Shown: positions 31,333 to 41,352, numbered from the stretch's first letter. The stretch is DNA of 64,000 nucleotides from an uncultured Pelagibacteraceae bacterium (GCA_902587515.1 CACILM010000001.1:166705-230704); one strand, 5' to 3'. Numbers and translations are program-made. The notes: generated by a model not told the origin, from the sequence alone.

Positions 31333-31884
31333 TTAAATAAATTTTCTAAATTTTCTAATTTGATTTATTGCAAGTGTCGCAATTAGAATTTTAAATAACT
31401 CTGCTAACAAAAAAGGTTGTGCACCTAATTTGAATATTGGTTTATCCCATCCTATTAAAGTTCCTAGCCACAACATTCCTAATATATAAATAAAGCTTGT
31501 AGCAAAAATTAATTTTAAAAAATTTTTTAAATAATTATTATCATAAATAAATTTTCCTGCAAAAAAAACGGCAACCACAAAACCTATCAAATAACCCATT
31601 GTTGGTCCGGTGAAGTATACTATGCCTGCACCTTTTTCCGGAGTTCCTGAAAACACTGGTAAACCAATAATACCTTCAAACAAATATAAAGTAATAGTTG
31701 CCACACCAAGTTTCCACCCAAAGCATATTCCTATTAACAATACAATTAAAGTTTGCATAGTCATTGGGACTGGGTAAAATGGTATTTTAATTTTCGATGA
31801 TATAGCTAAAAGAATGGAGCCCAATAAGGCGATAAATATATATTTAATAATTTTTGTTTGTTTTAAACTTTTTACAAATTCCAT
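31333..31884 (-). CDS. bioY: Biotin transporter BioY
   Basis: Membrane protein of 183 residues with about six hydrophobic helices. KIPFYPVPMTMQTLIVLLIG near the N-terminus and the following FGWKLGVATITLYLFEGIIGLPVF...GPTMGYLIGF are the BioY signatures for the substrate-binding component of the biotin ECF transporter. No ECF ATPase (BioM) or EcfT (BioN) gene is adjacent; the ATPase gene upstream is of another family. BioY alone or with shared components imports biotin, which fits a vitamin-requiring marine bacterium. Confidence 0.93.
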   Translation of the reverse strand: MEFVKSLKQTKIIKYIFIALLGSILLAISSKIKIPFYPVPMTMQTLIVLLIGICFGWKLGVATITLYLFEGIIGLPVFSGTPEKGAGIVYFTGPTMGYLIGFVVAVFFAGKFIYDNNYLKNFLKLIFATSFIYILGMLWLGTLIGWDKPIFKLGAQPFLLAELFKILIATLAINQIRKFRKFI

Positions 31885-31915
31885 TTAATTAATTTAACTT
31901 TTTTTTTGTTAAAAT

Positions 31916-32845
31916 CTAGTGTTTTGTTAATTGAACAAAAACATCTTCTAAATCACCATCTTCTGTTGAAATATCTTCAATTTTGATATTATTTTCATTT
32001 AAATAATTGATTATTTCTCCAAAATCTAGCGAGTTTTTTTCATAAGTAGCTAATATTGAATTTTTAGAGTTTATTTTAAAATTTATATCTTTCATCATTA
32101 AATTCTTATTTAATTCAATATTTTTAACTTTAAAATTTATTTTTTTAGTTTTAATTCTCTCTAGTAATTTTTCGGTGGTATCTAGCGCAACTAAATTTCC
32201 TTTATTGATTATAGCTATTCGGTCGCACATTTCTTGTGCTTCAATCAGATAGTGTGTGGTTAATATTATTGTTACACCTTCTTTGTTTAAAGCTTTCACA
32301 TTTTCCCAAAGATTATTTCTAAGTTCTACATCAACACCAGCTGTAGGCTCATCTAAAATTAAAATTGGAGGTTGATGAACCATAGCCTTTGCTATAAGCA
32401 ATCTTCTCTTCATGCCGCCCGATAAGCTTCTGGAGTATGCATTAGCTTTATCTTGAAGAGAAACCATCTTTAATATTAAATCAGTTATACGGTTCTCTTT
32501 AGAAATACCATAAAGTCCGGCCTGAAGTTCAAGAAGTTTTTTTGGACTAAAAAAAGCATCTAAGTTTACTTCCTGGGGGACTATTCCCACAGACGCTCTA
32601 ACTTGACGAGGATTTTGATCTAAATCAAAACCCCATACATTTACTCTTCCACTAGTTTTAATTACTGTGCCTCCTAGAATACTTAAAAATGTTGTCTTAC
32701 CCGCTCCATTCGGTCCTAATAATCCAAATACCTCACCTTGTCTGACTTCAAAACTTAATTCGTTTAAAGCTTTATTATGTTTTTTGGTTTTAGGACTAGA
32801 ATAAACCTTTGTTAGATTTTCAACAGCTAGGGCAAATTTATTCAT
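31916..32845 (-). CDS. ABC transporter ATP-binding protein (CcmA/NodI/DRA-like)
   Basis: Protein of 309 residues. Walker A is GPNGAGKTT (44-52), followed by a Q-loop, the signature SGGMKRRL, Walker B PPILILDEPTAGVD and the switch histidine TTHYLIEAQEM. The C-terminal 80 residues form an extra domain (KKINFKVKNIELNKNL...) as in drug/lipid-type exporters of the ABC-2 family. No permease gene lies beside it, so its partner must be encoded elsewhere. It is 31 bp upstream of bioY on the same strand and divergent from polA. Confidence 0.85.
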   Translation of the reverse strand: MNKFALAVENLTKVYSSPKTKKHNKALNELSFEVRQGEVFGLLGPNGAGKTTFLSILGGTVIKTSGRVNVWGFDLDQNPRQVRASVGIVPQEVNLDAFFSPKKLLELQAGLYGISKENRITDLILKMVSLQDKANAYSRSLSGGMKRRLLIAKAMVHQPPILILDEPTAGVDVELRNNLWENVKALNKEGVTIILTTHYLIEAQEMCDRIAIINKGNLVALDTTEKLLERIKTKKINFKVKNIELNKNLMMKDINFKINSKNSILATYEKNSLDFGEIINYLNENNIKIEDISTEDGDLEDVFVQLTKH

Positions 32846-32887
32846 ACTTTTTTATAATTCATCAAGATTTCAATGTAATATGTATAT

Positions 32888-35650
32888 ATGAGTTCAATAA
32901 AAAAAACAGATCATTTTTATTTGGTAGATGGATCTGGATATATTTTTCGCGCTTATTATGCTCTTCCTCCTCTCTCAAGAAAAAGCGACGGTCTTCCAAC
33001 TGGAGCGGTTAGTGGTTTCTGTTCTATGCTTTTTAAATTATTAGAGGATGCTAGATCAGACGATACTAAAAATAAACCAACACATTTTGCAGTAATATTC
33101 GACTCTGCAAGAAAAAATTTTAGAAATGAAATTTATACTGAATACAAAGCCAATCGTGCTGAAGCACCAGATGACTTAGCTCCTCAATTTGAATACATAA
33201 GAAAATCAGTTGAAGCTTTTAATCTACCATCTATAGAACTTCTTAATTACGAGGCAGATGATTTAATAGCTACCTACGCAAAAAAAATTATTGAATCTGG
33301 AGCAAAAGTTACAGTAATTTCATCTGATAAAGACCTAATGCAACTAGTCTCCACTAAGATTAGATTATTCGATCCAATGAAAAGTAAAGTTATTGGAGAA
33401 AAAGAAGTTTTTGAAAAATTTGGGGTTAAACCTAATCAAGTGATAGATGTTCAATCTTTAGCTGGAGACTCTTCTGACAATATTCCAGGTGTGCCTGGAA
33501 TAGGAGTCAAAACTGCTGCAGAGCTAATAAATAAATATAAAAACTTAGACACTCTTCTTAAAAATGCTTCTGAAATCAAACAAAATAAAAGAAGAGAAAC
33601 ACTTATTGCTAATAAAGATAAAGCATTATTGAGTAAAAAACTAGTAACTTTAAAGGATGATGTCCCAATAAAAAATAAACCAAACGAATTTTTAATCAAA
33701 AAAATCGATAAAGATAAACTTTATAACTTTTTAAGAGAGATGGAATTCAATAGATTATTAAGTCAAGCTATTAGTTTTTATGGCGAACCTGGAGAAAAAA
33801 ATTTTAATCAGGACAAAAAATCAAAAACTTCAAAAATAAATACAAAACAATATCAAAAAATTATAAAAGAAAATGACTTAAATAAATTAATAATTGATTT
33901 AAATAAACAAAGTATTATTTCAGTTGATACTGAAACTTCTTCTCTAGATCCTCAGGTGGCAGAGTTAATTGGTATTTCTTTAAGTTATGCCGAAAATATT
34001 TCTTTTTACATTCCAGTAGGTCATAAAAATATAAAAGGTTTAAATAAAGATTTAGTTGTAAAAAAACTTAAGCCAATTTTGGAAGATCCAAGTATAAAAA
34101 AAGTTGGTCAAAATATTAAATACGATTTCATTATACTAAAAAAATATGGAGTAGAATTAAACCCTGTCGAAGATACAATGTTACTCTCTTACACTTTGGA
34201 TGCAGGAAATAATCGTCACAATATGGATACTTTGTCGGAACTACATCTTAACCATAAAACAATTTCTTACAAAGACCTGGTTGGTTCTGGAAAAAAACAA
34301 TTAAAATTTTCAGAAGTAGATATAGATAAAGCTACAGAGTATGCAGCAGAAGATGCTGATGTGACTTTAAGACTATATGAAATTTTGTCAGAAAGAGTTT
34401 CAGACGAAAAGCTTAGTCAAATTTATGAAGCTTTTGAAAAACCAATGATTAAGATATTATCTAAACTAGAGACTTATGGAATAAAAGTAGATGATAACTA
34501 CTTAAAAGAACTATCAAAAAAATTTGAAAAAAGATTAGAAAAAATAGAAAAAGAAATTTTTAAAATTTCAGGAAAAGAATTTAATATTGGGTCACCCAAA
34601 CAACTTGGTGAAATAATTTACAACGAATTAAAAATAGCAAAATTGAAAAAAACTAAAAAAGGTAGTTTAGCCACTAGCGCTAAAATATTAGAGGATCTCG
34701 CTTTAACTGGTCAAAAATTTCCTAATTTAATATTAGAGTGGAGGCAAGTATCTAAACTTAAAAGTACCTATACTGATGCACTTCAAGATCATATTAATAA
34801 AGATACCAAAAGAGTTCATACATCATTTCTCTTAGCAGCGACTAACACTGGTAGATTAGCCTCAAGCGATCCAAACTTACAAAATATACCAATTAAAACT
34901 TCAGACGGAAAAGAAATTAGAAAAGCTTTTATAGCAGAAAAAAATAATGTTCTAATTTCTGCTGATTACAATCAAATAGAGATGAGGATACTTGCTGATA
35001 TGGCTGATGTTAAAGAGCTAAAAAAAGCATTCAAACAAAATCAGGACATCCACAAACTAACTGCCAGCCAAGTTTTTGGTTCGCCGATTAATAAAATTTC
35101 TGAAGATCAAAGAAGGAAAGCAAAGGCAATAAATTTTGGTATCATATATGGCATAACTCAATATGGTTTAGCTAAGCAAATATCAGTTTCAAATCAAGAG
35201 GCTCAAGAATTTATTAATTCTTATTTTAAAAAATTTCCCGAAATAAAGGATTATATGAACTCTACAATTAAAAGCTGTAGAAAACTTGGTTACGTATCAA
35301 ATATTTTTGGAAGAAGAATTCATTTGAGAGGTATAAATGATAAAAATTTTAGTGTGCGAAGTTTTCAAGAAAGAGCAGCAATTAACGCTCCTATCCAAGG
35401 ATCAGCTGCTGATATAATTCGACTAGCAATGATCAAAATAGATAATATTTTAGAGGAAAAAAAAATAGCAAAAATGTTACTTCAAATACACGATGAGTTA
35501 ATATTTGAATGTTTAAAAAAAGATGAAAATAATGTTAAGAAATTAATTCAAAATGCTATGGTTTCAGTATCAAGCTCTGAATACCACAAATTCTCAATAC
35601 CCTTAGAGGTAGGTGTAAACTCAGGGAATAATTGGGGAGAGGCTCATTAA
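32888..35650 (+). CDS. polA: DNA polymerase I
   Basis: Protein of 920 residues with all three domains. The 5'-3' exonuclease has FYLVDGSGYIFRAYYALPP and QSLAGDSSDNIPGVPGIG. The 3'-5' exonuclease keeps the metal pair DTE in SVDTETSSLDP, so proofreading should be active. The polymerase has motif A SADYNQIEMRILAD, motif B RRKAKAINFGIIYG and motif C QIHDELIFE. It fills gaps and removes RNA primers. It starts 42 bp from the divergent ABC-ATPase gene, with an alternative upstream frame excluded by the conserved N-terminus. Confidence 0.98.
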   Translation: MSSIKKTDHFYLVDGSGYIFRAYYALPPLSRKSDGLPTGAVSGFCSMLFKLLEDARSDDTKNKPTHFAVIFDSARKNFRNEIYTEYKANRAEAPDDLAPQFEYIRKSVEAFNLPSIELLNYEADDLIATYAKKIIESGAKVTVISSDKDLMQLVSTKIRLFDPMKSKVIGEKEVFEKFGVKPNQVIDVQSLAGDSSDNIPGVPGIGVKTAAELINKYKNLDTLLKNASEIKQNKRRETLIANKDKALLSKKLVTLKDDVPIKNKPNEFLIKKIDKDKLYNFLREMEFNRLLSQAISFYGEPGEKNFNQDKKSKTSKINTKQYQKIIKENDLNKLIIDLNKQSIISVDTETSSLDPQVAELIGISLSYAENISFYIPVGHKNIKGLNKDLVVKKLKPILEDPSIKKVGQNIKYDFIILKKYGVELNPVEDTMLLSYTLDAGNNRHNMDTLSELHLNHKTISYKDLVGSGKKQLKFSEVDIDKATEYAAEDADVTLRLYEILSERVSDEKLSQIYEAFEKPMIKILSKLETYGIKVDDNYLKELSKKFEKRLEKIEKEIFKISGKEFNIGSPKQLGEIIYNELKIAKLKKTKKGSLATSAKILEDLALTGQKFPNLILEWRQVSKLKSTYTDALQDHINKDTKRVHTSFLLAATNTGRLASSDPNLQNIPIKTSDGKEIRKAFIAEKNNVLISADYNQIEMRILADMADVKELKKAFKQNQDIHKLTASQVFGSPINKISEDQRRKAKAINFGIIYGITQYGLAKQISVSNQEAQEFINSYFKKFPEIKDYMNSTIKSCRKLGYVSNIFGRRIHLRGINDKNFSVRSFQERAAINAPIQGSAADIIRLAMIKIDNILEEKKIAKMLLQIHDELIFECLKKDENNVKKLIQNAMVSVSSSEYHKFSIPLEVGVNSGNNWGEAH

Positions 35651-35688
35651 CGCCTAAATTTTGACATTAAAATTATGAATATAAAATT

Positions 35689-36387
35689 ATGGCACATACA
35701 ATTGCATTAGTAGATGACGATAGAAATATTCTAACTGGAATAAGTATGGCACTTGAGCGAGAAGGCTTTAAAGTGCAAACTTACATAGATGGAGAGTCCG
35801 CGTTGATCGGTTTGACAAGAAATCCTCCAGACTTAGCTGTTTTAGATATCAAAATGCCAAGAATGGATGGAGAAGAACTTTTAAAAAAATTAAAAAAGAA
35901 AATGTCAATACCTATAATATTTTTAACGTCAAAAGATGAAGAAGTAGACGAATTACTCGGGTTAAAACTTGGAGCAGATGATTTTGTGAAAAAGTCAGGG
36001 GGATTTTCTACCAAGGTGCTCATCGAGAGAATTAGAGTACAACTCAGAAAAAAATCCAATGTTGTTGATGATACAAAGAATATTATTAGCCATGGAAAAC
36101 TTAAGTTAGATCCAGCTCAGCTAGAATGTGAATGGAATGGCAAGCCCTTGCCAGATAAGTTAACCACTACAGAATTTCTAATTGTTAAGGAATTAGCAAA
36201 AAGACCAGGGGTTATTAAAGAAAGAGCCCATTTAATGGATATTGCATATAAAGAAAATACCGAAATCGAGGACAGAACTATAGACAGTCACGTTAAAAGA
36301 ATAAGAAAAAAGTTCAAAAAAGTTGACGAAAAATTTTCGGCAATTGAAACTAGATATGGAAGCGGGTATAGATGGAATGTTAGTTAA
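35689..36387 (+). CDS. chvI: Response regulator ChvI (OmpR family)
   Basis: Protein of 232 residues. Receiver domain: ALVDDDRNI acidic pocket, phospho-acceptor Asp53 in LAVLDIKMPRMDGEEL, then FLTSKDEEVDELLGLKLGADDFVKKSG. The winged-helix domain carries LTTTEFLIVKELAKRPGVIKERAHLMD and RTIDSHVKRIRKKF. The long form of the receiver (LGADDFVKKSGGFSTKVLIERIRVQLRK) and the following kinase identify ChvI rather than OmpR or PhoB. It controls envelope-related genes in other alphaproteobacteria. The stop overlaps the chvG start (TAATG). Confidence 0.92.
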   Translation: MAHTIALVDDDRNILTGISMALEREGFKVQTYIDGESALIGLTRNPPDLAVLDIKMPRMDGEELLKKLKKKMSIPIIFLTSKDEEVDELLGLKLGADDFVKKSGGFSTKVLIERIRVQLRKKSNVVDDTKNIISHGKLKLDPAQLECEWNGKPLPDKLTTTEFLIVKELAKRPGVIKERAHLMDIAYKENTEIEDRTIDSHVKRIRKKFKKVDEKFSAIETRYGSGYRWNVS

Positions 36388-37907
36388 TGAAACCAAAAAA
36401 AACAGCTTCTATACTAAAAAAGTTTTTATTATTTAATTTAACAACATTTTCTATACTAGGATTATTTACAATATTTTACCTTAAAGCAATTCAACCAAAT
36501 CTTGTAAAAAAGAGAGCAATAAACCATAAAATTATTATTAATAACACAGTTGATCATCTTGAAAGGCTAAATGTAGATTACACTTCTAATGGCATAAGAA
36601 CTTTTTTACTTTCTACAAGATTTTTATTCCAGAGTTTAGATAGAGTTCAGTTCTATGACTCCAATGGAGAATTAATAGGTGATACAAATATTTTAGATTT
36701 AGATCAAAATGTTTTTTCAAGATCAGATGTAGTAATAGAAGAGGCGATTGATGGAAAAAAATCATCAAATGAGTTTACCTCCTCTACTTCAAATAAAAAA
36801 ACTGAAAATAATTTAAATACAATATTAGAGAAATACGATGGCAATCCTTTAACAATATCTGAAATAAATAAAAATGATTTTTTTGTAAAGACGTTAAGCG
36901 AAGTTAAACTTCAAAATAACAGCATTGGATATATTTTAGTTTCTGAGCAAGCGAATGATATCATTAACGCAGTTAAAGAAAGAAAAGATTTTATTATTAG
37001 AAATGTTTTTGCAGTAGCACTTGTAATTTTAATTTTTTCAATGTTTCTAAATAAATATGTTTTAAAGCCAATTGGTTTATTAGTTAAATATAGTGACTCG
37101 ATTAAGAAGAAATCTTCAGAAAGCATTAATATAAAAAAAGTTTTTGTGAGAGATGATGAAATTGGAAAACTCACTATGTCAATTGATGAAATGACAAAAG
37201 AACTTCAACATAGAACCAATAGGGCAGAAACATTTTCTAATGATTTAGCTCACGAAATCAGAAACCCGCTGGCCTCTTTGAAGAGTGCTTCAGAATTATT
37301 AGATAAAACAACTGGTAAAGATGAAAGTGAAAAACTTTTAAAGATAATCAATCATGATGTTGAAAGAATAGAGAGATTAATTACTGATTATTCACAAATG
37401 CTCAAAGATGAAGCTTCTTTATCTAGAGAGAAAATGAGTAAAATAGATTTAATTGAAATTATCAATAATGTAGCAGAAGATTTTAAACAAGATCTGAAAA
37501 ACCAAAATAAGAATATTCAAATTAAGATAAAAGATAAAATAAATTCAAAAAATGGGAAATATATATTAGGAATTGAAAATAGATTAGAACAGGTAATAGC
37601 AAACTTATTAGACAATTCTATATCTTTCAGTCAAAATAATCAAAAAATTGAAATAAGTATCGAGGAAACAACAAAAAATCTTGTAATGAAAATTAAAGAT
37701 GAAGGCCCAGGTTTTTCTGAAACCTCTCCTCAAAAAATCTTCAAACGTTTCTATAGCAATAGGCCAAAAAGCTTTGGAAAACATTCTGGCTTAGGTCTCA
37801 ATATTGTTAAAAATATTGTTGAGCTACATAAAGGCACCATAGCGGCGTCAAATAGACTGAATACTAAAGGTGCGCAAGTTGAAGTATTGCTACCTAAATT
37901 TTCTTAG
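36387..37907 (+). CDS. chvG: Sensor histidine kinase ChvG
   Basis: Protein of 506 residues. Two membrane helices (about 15-32 and 202-222) enclose a periplasmic sensor region. They are followed by a HAMP-like segment (NKYVLKPIGLLVKYSDSI...DDEIGKLTMSIDEM), the H-box with His289 in SNDLAHEIRNPLASLKSA and the ATP-binding domain (NLLDNS, DEGPGF, GKHSGLGLNIV). It phosphorylates ChvI. In rhizobia chvG is followed by hprK and PTS genes before ahcY; here ahcY follows directly. Confidence 0.92.
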   Translation: MKPKKTASILKKFLLFNLTTFSILGLFTIFYLKAIQPNLVKKRAINHKIIINNTVDHLERLNVDYTSNGIRTFLLSTRFLFQSLDRVQFYDSNGELIGDTNILDLDQNVFSRSDVVIEEAIDGKKSSNEFTSSTSNKKTENNLNTILEKYDGNPLTISEINKNDFFVKTLSEVKLQNNSIGYILVSEQANDIINAVKERKDFIIRNVFAVALVILIFSMFLNKYVLKPIGLLVKYSDSIKKKSSESINIKKVFVRDDEIGKLTMSIDEMTKELQHRTNRAETFSNDLAHEIRNPLASLKSASELLDKTTGKDESEKLLKIINHDVERIERLITDYSQMLKDEASLSREKMSKIDLIEIINNVAEDFKQDLKNQNKNIQIKIKDKINSKNGKYILGIENRLEQVIANLLDNSISFSQNNQKIEISIEETTKNLVMKIKDEGPGFSETSPQKIFKRFYSNRPKSFGKHSGLGLNIVKNIVELHKGTIAASNRLNTKGAQVEVLLPKFS

Positions 37908-37916
37908 TGTTCTTTC

Positions 37917-37945
37917 TTGATTAGATAGACTTATGTTGATATTAA
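37917..37945 (+). promoter_or_regulatory. Sigma-70-like promoter of ahcY
   Basis: TTGATT (37917-37922), a 17-bp spacer and TATTAA (37940-37945). Initiation is expected near 37952, about 4 bp before the ATG at 37956. No SAM- or SAH-riboswitch-like structure fits into such a short leader. Confidence 0.5.
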
Positions 37946-37955
37946 CAAACTCAAA

Positions 37956-39245
37956 ATGGGACAAGATTATAAAGTAAAAGATATAAGTTTAGCTGATTTT
38001 GGTAGGAAAGAAATTTCTATAGCCGAGTCTGAAATGCCAGGATTAATGGCACTTAGAAAAGAGTATAAAGGAAAAAAGCCTCTGAAAGGTGCAAAAATTT
38101 TAGGATGCCTGCATATGACAATTCAAACTGCAGTTCTTATTGAGACCCTAATTGATCTAGGTGCAGAAGTGAGATGGTCTTCATGTAACATTTTTTCCAC
38201 TCAAGATCATGCAGCGGCAGCAATAGCTAAAGCAGGTATACCAGTTTTTGCTTGGAAAGGTGAAACCGAAGAGGAGTATTGGTGGTGTGTAAAGCAAACA
38301 ATAGAAGGAAAAAAAGATTGGAAACCAAACATGATTTTGGATGATGGAGGAGATTTAACAGGTTTAATGCATAAAGATTACAAAGATCTTTTAAAGAGTG
38401 TTAAAGGAATTTCAGAAGAAACCACTACTGGAGTGTTAGCACTAAAAAAAATGGAAACAAATAAACAATTAATGGTTCCTGCATTCAATGTTAACGACTC
38501 AGTGACGAAATCAAAATTTGATAATTTATATGGATGTAGAGAAAGTTTAGTTGATGGCATCAAAAGAGCTACAGACGTTATGATGTCTGGGAAAGTAGCT
38601 GTTGTTGCAGGTTTTGGAGACGTTGGCAAAGGTAGCGCAGCTTCTTTGCGTCAAGCAGGCGCAAGAGTAATGGTAACAGAGACAGATCCAATTTGTGCAC
38701 TACAAGCTGCGATGGAAGGCTACGAAGTAGTTTTAATGGAAGATGCAATTAAAGATGCCGATATTGTTGTAACTGCCACCGGAAACAAAGATATAGTAAC
38801 TGCAGATCATATGAGAAATATGAAAGATAGAGCTATCTTATGTAACATCGGACATTTTGATAACGAAATTCAGGTTGAAGCTTTGAAAAACTATAAATGG
38901 GATGAAATAAAACCTCAGGTCCATGAAATAGAGCTACCAAGTAAAAAAAGAATTATCTTATTAGCGGAGGGAAGACTCGTTAATCTTGGATGCGCAACAG
39001 GTCACCCGAGTTTTGTTATGAGCGCATCATTTACAAATCAAGTCATAGCTCAAATAGAACTCTGGAATAATTCAGATAAATATGAAAATAAAGTTTATGT
39101 ATTACCAAAACACTTAGATGAAAAAGTTGCAATGTTGCATTTAGAAAAAGTTGGTGCAAAATTAACTAAAATGTCTAAAGATCAAGCAGATTATATTAGC
39201 GTGAAACCATCAGGACCATTTAAACCAGATACTTACCGCTACTAA
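37956..39245 (+). CDS. ahcY: Adenosylhomocysteinase
   Basis: Protein of 429 residues. It starts with the conserved [17 protein letters not shown] and [11 protein letters not shown]. Substrate and NAD sites include [41 protein letters not shown] and the Rossmann loop [20 protein letters not shown]. The C-terminal helix KPDTYRY contributes the lysine/tyrosine that reach the next subunit's NAD. It hydrolyses S-adenosylhomocysteine to adenosine and homocysteine. It opens a tight run with tsaE (10 bp), amgK and murU. Confidence 0.99.
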   Translation: MGQDYKVKDISLADFGRKEISIAESEMPGLMALRKEYKGKKPLKGAKILGCLHMTIQTAVLIETLIDLGAEVRWSSCNIFSTQDHAAAAIAKAGIPVFAWKGETEEEYWWCVKQTIEGKKDWKPNMILDDGGDLTGLMHKDYKDLLKSVKGISEETTTGVLALKKMETNKQLMVPAFNVNDSVTKSKFDNLYGCRESLVDGIKRATDVMMSGKVAVVAGFGDVGKGSAASLRQAGARVMVTETDPICALQAAMEGYEVVLMEDAIKDADIVVTATGNKDIVTADHMRNMKDRAILCNIGHFDNEIQVEALKNYKWDEIKPQVHEIELPSKKRIILLAEGRLVNLGCATGHPSFVMSASFTNQVIAQIELWNNSDKYENKVYVLPKHLDEKVAMLHLEKVGAKLTKMSKDQADYISVKPSGPFKPDTYRY

Positions 39246-39255
39246 ACAGTAGCAA

Positions 39256-39705
39256 ATGATTGTTAAATCTTTAGAACATTTAAATTCTTTATCAAAAAAA
39301 GTTGCAGACCAACTAACTAAAAATGATTGTGTATTTTTAATCGGTGATATTGGTGTAGGAAAAACTACTTTTTCAAGATATTTGATAAATTACTTACAAG
39401 AAAAAAATGGAGAAAAGATTACAGAAGTACTAAGTCCTACTTTTAATCTACTTTATGAGTATGATTTAAAAAATATCAAAATTATGCATTATGATCTTTA
39501 TAGAATAAAAGATGAAAGCGAATTAAAACATCTAGGTATTTTTTCAGATCAACAAGAGACAATTAAGATTATAGAGTGGCCACAACTTATTGATATTCCA
39601 TTATCTAATAAGTTAGAAATACATCTAGATTACGCTAAAAATGAAAATCAGAGAGAGATAAGATTTATTGGCTCAGTTAAGTGGGAAATTTTAAATGAAT
39701 TATAA
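39256..39705 (+). CDS. tsaE: tRNA threonylcarbamoyladenosine biosynthesis ATPase TsaE
   Basis: Protein of 149 residues, the normal TsaE size. The P-loop is GDIGVGKTT (30-38), SPTFNLLYEYD gives the conserved switch region and MHYDLYRIKDESELKHLGI the Walker B-like segment. It works with TsaB and TsaD in making t6A37 on ANN-decoding tRNAs. The last 11 bp overlap the next gene. Confidence 0.95.
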   Translation: MIVKSLEHLNSLSKKVADQLTKNDCVFLIGDIGVGKTTFSRYLINYLQEKNGEKITEVLSPTFNLLYEYDLKNIKIMHYDLYRIKDESELKHLGIFSDQQETIKIIEWPQLIDIPLSNKLEIHLDYAKNENQREIRFIGSVKWEILNEL

Positions 39706-40657
39706 ACTTAAAAAAATTTCAGGTGATGCATCATTCAGGGAATTTTATAGATTACAAAAAGGACGACATACATCAATTATAGTTCAAGCAAAAAAAGAAA
39801 AATTCAAAAATTTAATTACTTACATTGTAGTTAATAATATTTTAAAAAAAAATAAAATTTATGCACCAAAGTTAATTACTAATCACTACGACAACAACAT
39901 TATTGAGATTTCAGATTTAGGAAATAAATCGTTTTATGAATTTATAATTAAAAAGAAAAGCAAATTTAAAAATTATAAAAATTTGATTAGGATTATTATC
40001 AAATTACAAAATATTAAACCAAAACGGACTTATCATTTTGGAAAATATAAAATTAATTTTCAGAATTATTCGATTAAAAATCTTCATAAAGAATCTGATT
40101 TATTTTTTGATTGGTATTTGCAGCACTGTTTAAAAAGTTCAAAACAAAAAAAAATTAAAAATATTTTAAAAAAAGAATTAACTAAAGTATATAAAAAACT
40201 TTATTTTAAAAATACAGTTTTTGTTCACAGAGATTTTCATGCATCGAACATAATGGTAAATAAAAATAAACTTGGTTTAATAGATAGTCAGGATGCAATA
40301 ATTGGAAATCCACTTTACGATTTAGCTTCATTAATAGACGATGTAAGGATTAAACTTCCTTCAAATTTACAAGAAAGATTATTTAATTTTTATTATTCCA
40401 AATCTAAATTAAAAAAGGAACAATACAAAAATTTAAAAAATGATTTTGAAATATTATCTGTACAAAGAAATCTAAAAATTTTAGGTATATTTGTAAGACT
40501 TTTCAAAAGAGACGGTAAACCCAATTACCTAAAATATTTGCCTTACACTTGGCGTTTAATCGAGAGACGTCTTAAAAATCCCGTCTTTGAAAATTTTAAT
40601 TTAATGTTAAAAAAATATTTAAAAATACAAAAGTTAAAAAAAATAAATAATTTATGA
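39695..40657 (+). CDS. amgK: AmgK-like N-acetylmuramate/N-acetylglucosamine anomeric kinase (aminoglycoside phosphotransferase fold)
   Basis: Protein of 320 residues. It has the phosphotransferase catalytic loop VFVHRDFHASNIMV and metal site LGLIDSQDAIIGNPLYDLASLIDD. The N-terminal KKISGDASFREFYRL is typical of the AmgK group. In Pseudomonas AmgK phosphorylates free MurNAc at C1 and MurU then makes UDP-MurNAc. murU overlaps its end by 4 bp here, so a peptidoglycan-recycling bypass is likely. It lies between tsaE and murU, as in many alphaproteobacteria. Confidence 0.82.
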   Translation: MNYKLKKISGDASFREFYRLQKGRHTSIIVQAKKEKFKNLITYIVVNNILKKNKIYAPKLITNHYDNNIIEISDLGNKSFYEFIIKKKSKFKNYKNLIRIIIKLQNIKPKRTYHFGKYKINFQNYSIKNLHKESDLFFDWYLQHCLKSSKQKKIKNILKKELTKVYKKLYFKNTVFVHRDFHASNIMVNKNKLGLIDSQDAIIGNPLYDLASLIDDVRIKLPSNLQERLFNFYYSKSKLKKEQYKNLKNDFEILSVQRNLKILGIFVRLFKRDGKPNYLKYLPYTWRLIERRLKNPVFENFNLMLKKYLKIQKLKKINNL

Positions 40658-41352
40658 AAATTAGACATGGAATGATATTGGCTGCAGGGTTAGGAAAAAG
40701 AATGCAACCTTTAACTAATAAAAAACCAAAACCATTATTAGAAATAGGTGGCATTACTCTTCTTGAGAGAGCTATTAATCTTCTAATCAATCATGGTGTA
40801 AAAGAAATTAGCTTAAACATTCATCACCTTGGCGATCAAATTGAAAAATATATCTCAGATTTAAAATCAGAAGTTAAAATCAAAATATCAAATGAAAAAG
40901 ACTCATTACTAGATACCGGAGGTGGAGTAAAAAAAGGGACAAAAGATTTCAAGGAAAACCCTTTTTTTGTAATAAACCCAGATACACTCTGGAGTAATAA
41001 ATATTCTAAAGAAGTTCAATCTTTAGAAAAAGAGTTTTTCACAAATAAAAGACCGTGTCTATTACTGGTGAAAAAGGAATTATCTTTGGATAACTCATTC
41101 AAGGGTGACTTTAATTTAAACAATAATTTAATTTCTAAAGATGAACATAACCAATTTATTTTTACTGGCCTACAAATAATAAAAAATGATCATTTACTCT
41201 CTTTTAATAAAGATATTTTTTCAATGAATGAAGTTTGGGAAAAATTGATAAGTGAAAAAAATCTTGGTGGATTGGAAAGTAATCAAAAGTTTTATCATTT
41301 AAACACCTTTGAAATGTTTGAAAAAATATCTTCTTTAAGTTCTATTGATTAA
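40654..41352 (+). CDS. murU: MurU-like MurNAc-1-phosphate uridylyltransferase (nucleotidyltransferase)
   Basis: Protein of 232 residues with the sugar-phosphate nucleotidyltransferase N-terminus GMILAAGLGKRMQPLTNKKP, then LLDTGGGVKKGTKDF and FFVINPDTLW (metal-binding aspartate). These match the short MurU/RfbA-like group without the long C-terminal extension. It is predicted to join UTP and MurNAc-alpha-1-P to give UDP-MurNAc. Pairing with amgK is the main reason to prefer MurU over GlmU- or GalU-like roles. Its end overlaps gpmA, on the opposite strand, by 11 bp. Confidence 0.82.
   Translation: MKIRHGMILAAGLGKRMQPLTNKKPKPLLEIGGITLLERAINLLINHGVKEISLNIHHLGDQIEKYISDLKSEVKIKISNEKDSLLDTGGGVKKGTKDFKENPFFVINPDTLWSNKYSKEVQSLEKEFFTNKRPCLLLVKKELSLDNSFKGDFNLNNNLISKDEHNQFIFTGLQIIKNDHLLSFNKDIFSMNEVWEKLISEKNLGGLESNQKFYHLNTFEMFEKISSLSSID

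Noticed and set aside
31893..31913. TTTAAC-N9-GTTAAA inverted repeat between bioY and the ABC ATPase gene
   Set aside because: It is short, AT-only except for one pair and has no clear role; the base composition makes such dyads likely by chance.
37908..37955. SAM or SAH riboswitch before ahcY
   Set aside because: Only 48 bp are present and the predicted promoter ends 10 bp before the ATG, so no leader structure fits.
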